From Microcyclospora pomicola (Eukaryota; Ascomycota; Dothideomycetes; Capnodiales): 64,000 nt of DNA. How positions within the stretch are numbered: the stretch's first letter is position 1; each line of letters starts with the position of its first letter. This document shows positions 32,883 through 43,324 of the stretch, one piece after another. Both the position numbers and the translations under genes were made by a program. The stretch lies in assembly GCA_002786065.1 (NCBI GenBank), contig NHNY01000002.1, positions 806,001 through 870,000 of the forward strand, in the 5' to 3' direction. The notes below the pieces were generated by a model that saw only the letters and a list, made by a program, of their open reading frames with translations, was not told the DNA's origin and ran no database searches.

Positions 32883-33497
32883 TGTCGACATCAGATTCAT
32901 TCAAGGTCAATTTCCCTTTCTCGCAGGCGTTCTAGAGGTGTCATGCTTTGGGAGCGTGGGAACAGTATGCTTATCTCAAATTCATTGAAATCCGTACCAC
33001 GAAACACGTTGTCTTCACGTTCAGATCCCAAGCGAGAGTTTTCTTCAAGGCGAGTTTTACATTCAGTAAAGATACCCTCAACAGTCGAATCATGCGGGAT
33101 GCGAAATGGCATAAAAGAACGATCACGTCAGGAGACCATAGTGCATTTGTCATGAGATCACAACCCTTTCACTGACAATACATGAAGCAGAAGCACTCCA
33201 GCAATTCACTGATTCTCTCCTGATGAGCGACTTCCGTCGAGGCGAGCACAACACTATATCACATTTTCATCGCATGTTATAGAACAGCAAATCACTCGGA
33301 TGGCTGACTTCTGGACAACTGTGCACTTGGTGATAAAGGTGGACGTTGTTCTTTGATTCCCTCCATACCTCCAGCAGGAAAGCAACCTTTCACAAACGAT
33401 AACAGACCACGAGAATCTTCTCCTCGGCCGCCTAGAGCCTTGACGACCCTGAGCCCATCCTCGACATCGAGATTCGCAATACAGTTCTTGCGATATC
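32883..33497. other. Intergenic stretch with no supported gene
   Basis: This 615-base stretch lies between kinesin and the first F-box-like gene, both on the plus strand. No gene is supported; it likely holds the kinesin 3' end and the next promoter. Confidence 0.45.
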
Positions 33498-34097
33498 ATG
33501 GCGCTGAGAAACACTGTATTCGCCATCCCATCCTTGGACGATGGCTCCGTGCCGGCCCTCAGAGACATGGCGAAAGTCCTGAACCCTCCACCAGCGCACG
33601 ACGACCTGACTCGGCGCGTGCAGAGTGTGCCACAGGAAGTGATCGATATGATCTTCAGCCGCATGTTCCGGACCGAGAAATGGTACCATGTACCGCAGAT
33701 TCGACAGGGGCGCTACACGCCCCCGTGGGAGCTGCAAGTGAACCGCGCGGTTCGTCAGTGGTTCGCGCCTCGGTTCTATGGCAAGCCCGGGCGCTTCTCG
33801 TTCGGCGGCCAGGATCAGCGGACGTTCATAATGTACAGGGAGTGGTCTCGCCTGCTGCCAGAGGAACACCGCCGGCTCATCGAGTGGGTGAGGTTCACCA
33901 TCGGTATCGGAACCAAGCAGCTCATCCTGAGGACTGCGGCATGGCTCATACCGCGCCATAATTATCCCCTCACCCCTGTACTGCGACGATTTGAGCAGTA
34001 TGTCGCGGACAAATTGCGTCTGTCGGGGATAGTGATCGATACACTCGATGTCGACAGGTGGAGACAAGGCGAATTGATCGGCCGCGGGGCTGGTTAG
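33498..34097 (+). CDS. Small F-box-like protein, copy A
   Basis: This single-exon protein of 199 residues has no assigned function. Near residue 42 it has SVPQEVIDMIFSRMF, the short helical signature that opens F-box-like domains. After it come conserved-looking stretches (PWELQVNRAVRQWFAPRFYG, and WSRLLPEEHRRLIEWVRF). It is clearly related to the protein at 38058-38636: the same order of blocks (SLPQELIDEIY, RVDRASRLLFATSFY, WASSLQRAHRRMVGHVQF) occurs there. Short proteins of this plan are often numerous and poorly conserved in Dothideomycetes. A role as substrate adaptor for ubiquitin ligation is possible but not shown. Confidence 0.65.
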   Translation: MALRNTVFAIPSLDDGSVPALRDMAKVLNPPPAHDDLTRRVQSVPQEVIDMIFSRMFRTEKWYHVPQIRQGRYTPPWELQVNRAVRQWFAPRFYGKPGRFSFGGQDQRTFIMYREWSRLLPEEHRRLIEWVRFTIGIGTKQLILRTAAWLIPRHNYPLTPVLRRFEQYVADKLRLSGIVIDTLDVDRWRQGELIGRGAG

Positions 34098-34518
34098 ATC
34101 TCCTGGCGTGCTGAAAGCAGGGAGATGAAATGTTACAGGGTGGACTCGATGAAGCTGCGAATATCAAATTTCGGATGGCTGCTTCGAAGCTTCTCACCCA
34201 GGAGTACTTCAGCTTCAGTGAGGTCCTGTGCCAGGTCACAATCCAGCACAGCAATAGCAGTCTTAGAGATGAGTACATCAGGGTTGGAGAGCAGTACATC
34301 AGAACTCCGAACGCCTTCTTTTGAATTAGAGTTGAGTATGTTAAATATGTATACTCAAGCTGATAGATGTACACATGTAGTGAGTGAAGGGGAGAGGAAA
34401 GCATATTTCCCAAACGTACGGCATCCTTGCACTCGATCAATGGGTTTCTTGCTTGCTTACGTGCAAGTCACCATACGTTCCTGCCTTCACAGTCTACATC
34501 ATCTGCCAGCTGTGACCT
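34098..34518. other. Convergent intergenic stretch
   Basis: This 421-base stretch lies between the 3' ends of the F-box-like gene and the metalloprotease gene. Nothing beyond short meaningless frames is seen. Confidence 0.45.
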
Positions 34519-35482
34519 TTACTCACCAGAATCCGCGTCGTAAGCTGGAGGGTTCTGAGTGAAATAGGCCGGGTAGTTTTGACCCATCGCGCAGAGATTG
34601 CTCATGTAAGCATCGACCCCCATCCACGCGTAGCTATCGGCATTGCCCTCCGGCTTGCCAGGCTGATCATCTTGGTCTGGGTCGACGAGACCATGGCATC
34701 GCTCTGGCCCGTACGCGCGCTCGCCATCCTCGTTGATCTGGTCCACGATCTGATCAAGACCTGAGGGTGGGCCTACACTGCTGTAGTGCATCATTTCGTG
34801 TAGGACAACGCGGCCGAAGGCATTGATCTTGTCGCTAGGGTAGGCATCTAAGGTGCTGCAGTCCTGCGTGCCGGCGGCAGGGTATGTGTAGGCGATGTCG
34901 CAGAAGTGGATCTTCTCTCGGTTATCAACCGTGTCCGTCAGGGTGTAAGCTTCGGTCCCTTCAACACTGCAGTCATCTTCGCCTTCAATTGCCGCGCCGA
35001 AGTCTGAGATTATGTGAAGCGTCAGTAGACTGTTTGAGAATTGATTAGATTGTATGCTGTCTCTCACCAACATTATCGACGACAAATGTCCCCACGACCG
35101 AGCCGATGACAGTGCTCTGTGTGCCTGCAATCAGGCCCAAAGCAGAGGCAATGTTCTCGGAGGTCTCATCATCATCGTCTTCGTCCATGGGGAACCATCG
35201 CAGGAAGACCGCATTCTGGTTGGTGGCAGCGTCTTGGCCATAACTCGAGATGGCTTGCAGTTCCCCACCACAGACAACGGCATGCAGCTGTTGGAGACGT
35301 GCCGCGTCGTTGGTCGAGTCGAAGTTCAAGTACTGCCACTCATTTGTACAGGGGTCGCCGAGCGGGTAGGCGGACGGCGCAGGAGGGTCACGCTTCAAGA
35401 CCCGAGACGGCGAGTCTGGCAGGGGATTGGCATGGACCACTACCGCAGCAAGAGCGAGAGATAAGACAGTTGAGAGGGACAT
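34519..35482 (-). CDS. Secreted zinc metalloprotease candidate (HExxH, M35-like)
   Basis: Two exons (35482-35068 and 35003-34519) give 299 residues. The first ~18 residues (MSLSTVLSLALAAVVVHA) form a clear signal peptide, followed by NPLP and a dibasic KR at 30-31 that could be a propeptide cut. The zinc motif HEMMH is at 207-211. Downstream, NADSYAWMG carries an Asp261 in the place where aspzincin-like (deuterolysin/M35) enzymes keep a third ligand. Several cysteines suggest disulphides outside the cell. The sequence is acidic (EDDDDE near 101). It could digest protein outside the cell or in a host, but fungal proteins of this plan are mostly uncharacterised. An in-frame upstream extension is ignored because it would hide the signal peptide. 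Confidence 0.75.
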
Positions 35483-36363
35483 TGCGGGAATAGCTGCAAT
35501 GTTTTGAATGGAAGTGTGGATGTGTTGCAGTGTCTTGAAGTTGGAAGGACGACTGACCTTTAAACAATTCAATACGCAGGGCCACAGGAGGAATGCTCCC
35601 CTCTTCATGAGTGTTGCATCCTCATCCATAGGCTTGTAATCACCCGGGGCATCGTGCAATGCAGCATAGCGGATGGAGCGAGGTGAAGGCGCCAAGGCTC
35701 GTATCCTTCAATCCTCATCTGAGTTTCCTGTTGTGAGTAGGTCAGTGGTGGAAGAGGTTAGGGATAACGTCCAAAATAAGTCAGGCTGTGCATCCTAGCT
35801 GAGGCTTGACGTGCGTTCAAGGCATTGCTCATCCGAGTTGGACTAGGTCACAGAATGAGAGACGAGGTTGAGTGACCTTCTGCGCGCTCAGCTGCTGGTC
35901 TCAGCTGTTGGTGCGAAGGTCGGATGTAGATGTGCAGTATGTTTGGCGAGCTGAGATGGTGGTAAGTACCGACTAACAAGTCAATTTGCGGGGATGAGAT
36001 CAAAAATAAAGTAGTGATGGGGCTGAGGTTACACGCATCCTTCGACTGTGTAGGACAGCCTCTGCACATGACGTATTGTCAGCGAATCCTCAGATGCAAA
36101 GACTAACTGATTAATGTTGGCATCACCTTGCCAAGTCGAGAAGGTGGTAGTGTTCCTGTGCCAAGGTCAGTCGGCGGTACATATGGAAGGATAAGGTGAT
36201 GATGGGTGGTCAGAAAAGAGTCAGACGCATCCTTGCGGTTGCCTGGAAACAGAACCCTCCAACGTGTTTGAAAACGCCCTTCGACTGCGAAGCCTAGATA
36301 TTTCTTCTTTGACGAAAAGAGCAATACCTACCTAAGAAACCTTTAGTTGAGGTTCAAAGAAAA
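35483..36363. other. Divergent intergenic region, metalloprotease / unknown gene
   Basis: These 881 bases are expected to contain two promoters. Two segments (about 35910-36050 and 36130-36245) share loose similarity, including an ACGCATCCTT word, which could be an old local duplication. No gene is supported. Confidence 0.4.
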
Positions 36364-37506
36364 ATGGCCACCCAAATGCCTATTCGCACGCAGATCCATA
36401 GCCAATACAGAGCATTTGACACCTCTGGTCGACTCCCCTTCAACATTGTCTTTGGCTTCTGTCGCCATTCTAGCTCCGACGCGGATCCTCGACCTCTGGT
36501 TTTTGATATCTCCGGCTCAATCTTGGACGTTCCGTACGCCCTTGCGCAGGGTCTCCTGACGCTCCACGAACGGGATCCAAAGGACATTCATCATTATATT
36601 GACGTTGACCTGAGCCGACTAAGCAAACTCCCTCCCTGCCCTGCAGAGTATGTGTCTCTTCCTTCTCCTATAGGCCGGAAGGCCCATTGGAAGGAGTCTT
36701 TCGTCACCTACCTCCATCACGTTGCACCCGACAGCGAGCTGGCTTCGATACTGGTGCCGGGAAAGAAGTATACCCTCCGTGTTGCTAGCAAGGACTTGGG
36801 CGTTAAAGGGTGGGCCTATGGCGATGGCGGCCGCAATGGCCCATTCGAGCCTGCGAAGCTGGTCAACAGCCAATCTACGGCTAGCAATGCGTCATTCACC
36901 GCTGTGAAAGACCTGCCTTGGCCGCCATCTATGGAGACTAGGTTGCGTCTTTCATCATATGCCCCACCGCGACTGGAGGTCTCTGTCACGAACACCGGCT
37001 CGCGCGCGGTGAGTGCACAAAGCCGAGATAGCCAGTCGTTCCTGATCCCTTGGGGCCATGACAACCCTCTTTCAGATACGCTGAACGATTCATCGCTGCG
37101 CGTATTCGACTCTGATCCATATCGCCCTGCAACGGCATCTATCAAGGTTTTCAATGCATCCACTGGGCACGCCATCAACGTAGGGCACCAAACAGGGCAT
37201 GCGAGTGGAACTCCCGGTCCGCACAGGCCGAAAATCGAGTGGCTTGTACGGCTCGAGCCCGGCGTGCCGGTGGTGAGAGACGTGGAGATCGAGCATCTGA
37301 TGAATGGACTAGATGATGGGCTGTACTCGATCAAGATGAAGGAGAGAGGATGCTGGTGGTGCGAAGGGGAAATGGAGCCGGATGAGGACGGTCGTGTGCC
37401 GGCCAAGTCGTATGGAACGATGATCCCACCTTTGATGCTGGAGAGCAACGATGTAGTGGAGTTTTGCATCAAGGATGGAAAACTTTTAGCTAAAGCTGCA
37501 GAATAG
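36364..37506 (+). CDS. Unknown conserved-looking protein, 380 residues
   Basis: I do not recognise this family. It is a single long exon with even composition and no signal peptide or membrane segment. The first half has beta-type patterns (PLVFDISGSILDVPYALAQG, KYTLRVASKDLGVKGWAYGD). The C-terminal half has a CWWCEGEM motif and repeated hydrophobic strands, as in many small fungal proteins of unknown function. Length, codon use and the clean start and stop support a real gene. It lies between the metalloprotease and the second F-box-like gene, in a stretch that looks accessory rather than housekeeping. Confidence 0.6.
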   Translation: MATQMPIRTQIHSQYRAFDTSGRLPFNIVFGFCRHSSSDADPRPLVFDISGSILDVPYALAQGLLTLHERDPKDIHHYIDVDLSRLSKLPPCPAEYVSLPSPIGRKAHWKESFVTYLHHVAPDSELASILVPGKKYTLRVASKDLGVKGWAYGDGGRNGPFEPAKLVNSQSTASNASFTAVKDLPWPPSMETRLRLSSYAPPRLEVSVTNTGSRAVSAQSRDSQSFLIPWGHDNPLSDTLNDSSLRVFDSDPYRPATASIKVFNASTGHAINVGHQTGHASGTPGPHRPKIEWLVRLEPGVPVVRDVEIEHLMNGLDDGLYSIKMKERGCWWCEGEMEPDEDGRVPAKSYGTMIPPLMLESNDVVEFCIKDGKLLAKAAE

Positions 37507-38057
37507 AACAAAGAAGGAGTTTCCACTCAACCATATCTTGCAGTCAATGACTGAACTCGACGAACTCGATCGTGTCGTTGCTGGTAGGCTGCGCTCCATT
37601 GCAGTACCTCTCCCTCTCAGAAGTGGGCGTGGCCATCTTCATGTGACAGTGGGGTTCACATCCTGGTGGAGGTGGCAGATTCGTTACAATCTTTGTTCTT
37701 CTCAAGCTTCTTCACCTCCTCTGCCACCACCTTCGCCACGAATGGTGAGCACGACAACATCTGCACCTCTTCCAAAGAGCGCCATACTTTCTGGTAAGTC
37801 ACAGTCGACTGATCCCTCGCTCGCCCTGCCATACTGATGTTGTACTGTACTCTACAGCAAGGCGCCGGACCACAAAGACATTCTCGACGAAGCTCGATCT
37901 TGCACAAAGTTGCCATACCTGAAAGCAGATCAGCAGCAAGTCCCGTTCCGGATCGATCTGTACTTGCAGTCACTCAACACAGTAAGAGCCACGAGGCTCC
38001 TCGTGGCCACCTCATTGTAACCTTCTGACACTTTTAGCAGCCGCTTCGCCGAAAAAC
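37507..38057. other. Intergenic stretch with possible spliced leader exons
   Basis: It has well-formed intron signals: a GTAAGT donor at 37794 with a CTCTACAG acceptor ending at 37858, and a GTAAGAG donor near 37981 with a TTTTAG acceptor near 38039. The exon between (about 37859-37980) is open in a frame reading KAPDHKDILDEA but does not join in frame to the next gene. It may be a spliced 5' leader of the F-box-like gene at 38058 or a small separate gene. Confidence 0.3.
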
Positions 38058-38636
38058 ATGCCTAAACCTTATACACACCGCAGAGCCGCGAATGGCAGAT
38101 TCATCTCAGCACGGGCAGAGAAGAGCAGCTCCCGCACGACCGTGGACGAGCTAGCCACACTCATGCGCAGCTTGCCCCAGGAGCTCATCGACGAGATTTA
38201 CCGCTACACGTTCACCGCTGAACCTTGTGTACGCGAGATCAAACCAGGCGGATACAAACCACCACCACTACTCCGGGTAGACCGTGCTTCTCGTCTCTTG
38301 TTCGCCACCTCATTCTATGCAGTGACTACCTTTAAGTTCGTCGGCTACGAAAGGGTTGTCCGTGATGCTCGGAAGTGGGCGAGCTCACTGCAGCGCGCAC
38401 ATCGTCGCATGGTCGGACATGTGCAATTCGAACTCCGCGTGCATGTTTCAGGACTCGGCGGGCTCGCGCCGAATTTCATGAATCTAGGACTTTGCGCGCT
38501 CTTGTTTGATGATGATAGACGGATCCTCGCAGACATGCTAAGAGCGAAGCTGGAACTTGCTTCTCTCATCACGATAGCGGTACGCGATGACGAACTCGAT
38601 CTCCCGACCGAGCACCTTGTTGAAATAACAGCCTAG
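38058..38636 (+). CDS. Small F-box-like protein, copy B
   Basis: This 192-residue protein comes from a single exon. A basic N-terminus leads into LMRSLPQELIDEIYRYTF at about 37-54, an F-box-like opening. It is followed by PPPLLRVDRASRLLFATSFYAV and WASSLQRAHRRMVGHVQF, which match the block order of the protein at 33498-34097. The pair are paralogues, diverged well beyond recent duplication, about 4 kb apart on the same strand with the metalloprotease and the unknown gene between. No partner or target can be named. Confidence 0.65.
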   Translation: MPKPYTHRRAANGRFISARAEKSSSRTTVDELATLMRSLPQELIDEIYRYTFTAEPCVREIKPGGYKPPPLLRVDRASRLLFATSFYAVTTFKFVGYERVVRDARKWASSLQRAHRRMVGHVQFELRVHVSGLGGLAPNFMNLGLCALLFDDDRRILADMLRAKLELASLITIAVRDDELDLPTEHLVEITA

Positions 38637-41600
38637 TTTGAGGTGTTGCAAATGGAATAGACATATTTGGGGCAAACAGGCTCATTTCTTGTGCTCGAAG
38701 AGAGGGCTGATGGGTATGAGGTATCTGCTTCCCCTTCGGTCAGTACTCTTGGTCAGCGACAGCCTCTCCGTTGTGGTGAAGGCAATTCTTCTCTCCAATA
38801 TTACGCTCGATGGACCGCAAACATGGTAGCAGCGATCAACAGCCTGAGTCTTCCTACAGATGTAAGTAGAGACGAGATCCTTGGAGTCGTTCGTTCACTG
38901 CGGTTCTGCGTAAAGGGAAAAAGGGTTTGAAGCAGGCGCTCAATGGAACATAGCGAGAGCCTCTACTGTACCTGGTTTCTGCTGTATAAGATGAGTAATT
39001 GTCTTCACGATCTCGTCGACACTCTTGAAGTGCTTGTAGCGTAATTGACTGTCCTCTTCTGCTCCAAAGAGTGGAAGAAGCTCAACACTGACCTTGAAGG
39101 CTGGAGGGAAATGCTAGGATATGCCAACACCACGGGCGATCTGAGCCCGACCGCGGCCTTGACCAACCTCTCCCGATAGCGAGACCGGAGGCCGATGGGT
39201 GCAGCTGCTTCTCGAAGTATGCAGAGGGCGGCAGGGGCTTCGTCGGCTACAAAGGGTGTGCTGTGCCACATAGAACTTTGACGCCTTCGCATGCAGCAGC
39301 GTCAAGCTAGTGCGAGCTCGGAATGCATCCCTGGCCATAGGGGTCGATGACTTCTGCAAGGCTGAAGGACCGATGGTCTGCGGCTGGCTGGGTATGCTGC
39401 TGCTTCTAGCGAAGCATAAATGTACAGGGACCATGTTTGCAGGCCATGACCGGCAAGCTGCCATGCCCACGCCTTGAGCCTATGCTGAAGCCATTCAACC
39501 TCTCACTCCCGTAAAAGGATCATCAAGCCCTCATTGGCCTCGCTTCTTGCGAACGATGGAGTCCTCCGCTCGGCGTGTAATGATTCTAATGGTGGCGAAG
39601 CGCAAGCTGAAGTTCAAGTGTAAGCAAGCAATACGAGCCCGACACTTCCGGGTCCAGCTCGAATAGACTGCAGATCGAGAAGACCATACGTATACAACGG
39701 CGCGATGCAGACTCAGGCTTTTGCGATGTGGTTTGTCGCTGTTGGTCGTAGTCGTGATGGATCATTCCCCGACCGAGAGTTATTGTGACGTCCGTGACGC
39801 AAGCAATGGCAGCAGAATGGAAGCACGCAACTCGTGCGAATTAGAAATCCGACCTCACCTCTTCAAACATATGTTCGCAGTAATGAAGCTTTAGTACACT
39901 GCATGTCGACGACTCATGCACTGCAAGACAAAGACGTGCCTAGCAAGGGCATCGCATCGTAGGGATCGTAAAGCCGTCATCAGCGCCCTTAGCACGATCA
40001 TCACCGAGACTCCACCAACCTCCAGTCTAGCAACAAGGCTCCCGTCTTCCACAGGCGCTGGCATATCAAAGCAAACCCATACCCATGGCTTCGGCTCGGG
40101 ACACCGACGCTACGCCCGTCCCAAGAAGCTCACCGGACAGCGCGAGCGAAGTCGCTGGAAGGGGGCGAGCGAGCGACCCAGCAGTCCGTCACCCTAGGCA
40201 TCGATTAGAGCTGGGCGACGTAGCGTAGGTACCGGGGCGCGAGCTTGTGGGATTTCGGTCGAGTCGGTTGGGCGGTCGGTGATGGTGGGTGATATGATAA
40301 GCACCAGTCTTTAGGCCAGACGCCAGGCCAGCGCAAGCGCCAAAACTCCCCCGGGTTCGTGGGCGACCAACTTACCACTACTACGACGGCCGCTGAGGTG
40401 GAAATCCCGACATGGCGGATGGTAGGCTGGAAAATCTCGTGGGCTAGGATGACTAGGCTGCGTAATTAAGGGCGAGCGCTAGCTAGGCATGTGCGCGGAT
40501 AGGTCATGTCCTGGTCAGGTACAAACTGCACATTTCATTTGCTGCCGGCACATGGAGGTTTAGTGCCAGCCATCGTCTTGTTTCCTCTGGGCTGTCGGTA
40601 CTATATGCTAGGGTCGACCTGACACTACCTGTTTCGTAGGTCAGCGTCAGCATGACCGCCTATAATCGCGTCGGACTGCCATCGTGAGTGATGTTTTGTG
40701 AGGATGCTCGAACTCGCAGGCAATGATTTGATCGATCAATATATCGATCTCGATGACCCAACAAATGCACCGCAGCCTCTTCCGACTGTGCCTATGCCAT
40801 GCAATGGCAGCAATGGGTCGGTGTTTTCACTTTCGTTGGAAAACTTAGGGTGAAGTCCCACGGTCTTTCTTGAAAAACCTCTCCTATGCTCTATATAAAG
40901 GTATGTACAAAGCTCAGCTGCAACTTTTTACCTCTAATGGCGCACGCTGCTCTAATCACGCAACACACTACGAGCCGAGTCGACTAATAAGTGATCGCGC
41001 CATGCCATGCCATGCCATCGTAATCCCATGTGGCACAACGTTTTGACTACGAGGCACGCCCATCTGCGATAGTGCGAGATGAAGCGTCTCGATATCGGGC
41101 CGGCGTGCGACGCTGTCGAGCAGACCGGCGCATACCAGTGCTGATAGCGCGCGAGCCAGGAGGAACAGAGCACAATGTGAGACAGGTGCAAAGCTGGGGA
41201 AAAACGTGGATGGCATTGCAATGATGATGATGGTGGCTTTGGTGCAGCAATCTTCTATCTACAAATACTCCTGATACCGCCTCCAGACCACACATCGATC
41301 GGCGTAGACTGGAACAGAACCATCTCCCACACCTCGCAAAATATATGTGTTGTCATCCAAAAACTTCTTTCGCTGTCTGTCTTGTCTTGCAAGGACACGT
41401 GAGTACGCGCAAATCCCCGACCAATGGTACATTGATTCCTCCTCGCAAGCTCAGCCAGCCGTCTCTGAAGAGCAGAAGGCGATATTGTGATCTTTGCCGG
41501 CCGTTAAAATAGGTTTTCAGTCTCTCAGGACTCTGCCGTAAACTCATGTTCGTGCCTGCAGTATCGCCGCTGCGAAACCATATACACCGTGGCAGGAAGA

Positions 41601-41857
41601 AACCCTCAAATTTGCCACCACCGACTCGAACGCTGACCTCACCGATGCAGCGCTCCAAAAATGCACAGAAAAACGCAGCAAGATCTTCTCTAGAAGCAAG
41701 TGGGATGGAAGATGGATCGAAACGAGTGGATGCAATCTGCAACAACAAGGTGTAACTTTAGGACACCCCGAAGTTATTGGTGCTGATAAGAATGCGAATG
41801 CGTCTGCTCTGGGTCTGCGGATCGTTAGAGCTACCGGTCCAGGGGTGGAGGTAGAGA
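38637..41857. other. 3.2-kb gene-poor stretch
   Basis: No frame in this stretch has recognisable features or convincing intron structure. Small sequence oddities are a CATGC tandem near 41000 and an ATG-type triplet run near 41221. Base composition is not AT-rich, so it does not look like a decayed repeat region. I see nothing that can be called a gene. Confidence 0.45.
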
Positions 41858-43324
41858 TCACGCACGTTGGTATGGCAGACCGCCAGCTGCGTATGGGCTC
41901 TGAGGATAGCTCTGACCAGGATACATCTGCGAGCCGTTGGCGTATTGTGGGGCGCCCTCGACTTGTTGTTGCTGTTGCGCATATTGTCCTTGAGCCTGAC
42001 CACCGGCTTGTTGGTATCCGATTGGTGGCAGATGAGGTCCGCCCATTTGTTGAGCCATTACGCCATGTTGAGCATACTGTCCAGGCTGACCAGGCGCTGG
42101 CCCTCCATCTTGGCCAGATCTAGCAGCCTCTTGTCGCTGTCTCTCCTCTTCTTGCTTGCGAGCATTATCTTCCTCCTTCTTCTTTGCTTTCCATTCTTTT
42201 CGAATCTCTTTGAATTCTAAATGGCGCAGGTGTCAGTGCAGTCCTGAAGTCTCCAAAGGTGCGTCGCATCGTGCATGACACACGACGTCACAACGCGTGT
42301 CGGACGCGTCAATCAAAACAAAGCACGCCAATGGCTTTCACTTACCTTCAGGTGTACGCTTGGTACCGTGCGACTGCATTGTTACATGTGCATTGAGATG
42401 GTTGAGCGTGCCATAAGCTTTTTCGCAACCATTCCATCCACATTTGTACATGCGTTCGATCTCTTCATAACGACGTCTTGGTCGCTTATGCTGTTGCGCT
42501 CCCGGAATGGGCACAAACGAGTACACGGTCGATAACGGATGGCCACCCTGGGGAGGATTAGTGAACCGCGAGGTTGAACATCAGAACACGGAACAACTTA
42601 CTGCTGGAGGTCGTGGGACATGCGCGACCATGTTGGGGGGCGCCCCACCACTGGTTGCTGGGGAATGGCCATAACCCATAGGTTGTTGATAATGACCTCC
42701 CCATTCAGGGCGACCACCGGCGTATTGTGGCATCTGCCCTGGGTATTGGTGCATCTCGTGCTGCGGGGGATAGGGCGAATAGTTCTGGGGTGGAGGATAC
42801 GAGGGGCTAGATTGCGCGATTGAAGGATCTATGGGTACATCTCCGTCAGATTTCATGTGGTGCTGTGTGTGATGATGACCATTGGCATGTTCGCCGTCAG
42901 GCATTGATAGAGACGGACTTGATGTTTGCGCCATTGCAGCGTGACTTCCTTGCGCGCTGGTCGGATAACGAGCTTGTTGACCGTCGGCGTAGGAGCGTTG
43001 GACGTACTCCGGGAACGAGCCAGAACGCGCAGACTGCGGGATGCCGTACTCGGAGCTGGGAGTGGCAGACGCTGAGAAATTCGAGGACTTGTAGTCTCCG
43101 GACTGGTATTGCACAGCAGATGCTTGATCTACCGATGATCCTTCAGAATGATGGCCGCTGTAAGGCGCGAATGGAGAACTCAAACCTGACTGTGGGTATT
43201 CAGGCTGTCTACCATCCATTGACTGAGGGTGGCCGTCGCGTAGGGTCGAGGCAAGAATTGCGCTTAGTGAAGGTTCGCTGTGGTTGGTGTTGTTGTTGTT
43301 GTTGTTGTTGTAGGCTTTGGACAT
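41858..43324 (-). CDS. con7: Con7-type C2H2 zinc-finger transcription regulator
   Basis: Three exons (43324-42602, 42547-42346, 42216-41858) give 427 residues. The first ~240 residues are low-complexity (Ser, Pro, Tyr, Gln, His), starting with a run of asparagines. The conserved core follows: GGHPLSTVYSFVPIPGAQQ, then a basic KRPRRRYEEIERMYKC, then one C2H2 finger with Cys277, Cys282, His295 and His301, and the TPE-EFKEIRKEWK segment. This core is the hallmark of CON7 in filamentous ascomycetes. In Magnaporthe oryzae CON7 is needed for normal conidium shape and for infection structures. The C-terminal third is Gln/Gly/Tyr-rich. The polyasparagine run comes from a (GTT)n microsatellite near 43288-43311, likely to vary in length between strains. 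Confidence 0.9.
43287..43311. repeat. GTT/AAC trinucleotide microsatellite inside con7
   Basis: About eight triplets are repeated, read on the coding strand as AAC and translated to polyasparagine at residues 6-12 of the Con7 protein. Confidence 0.85.
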
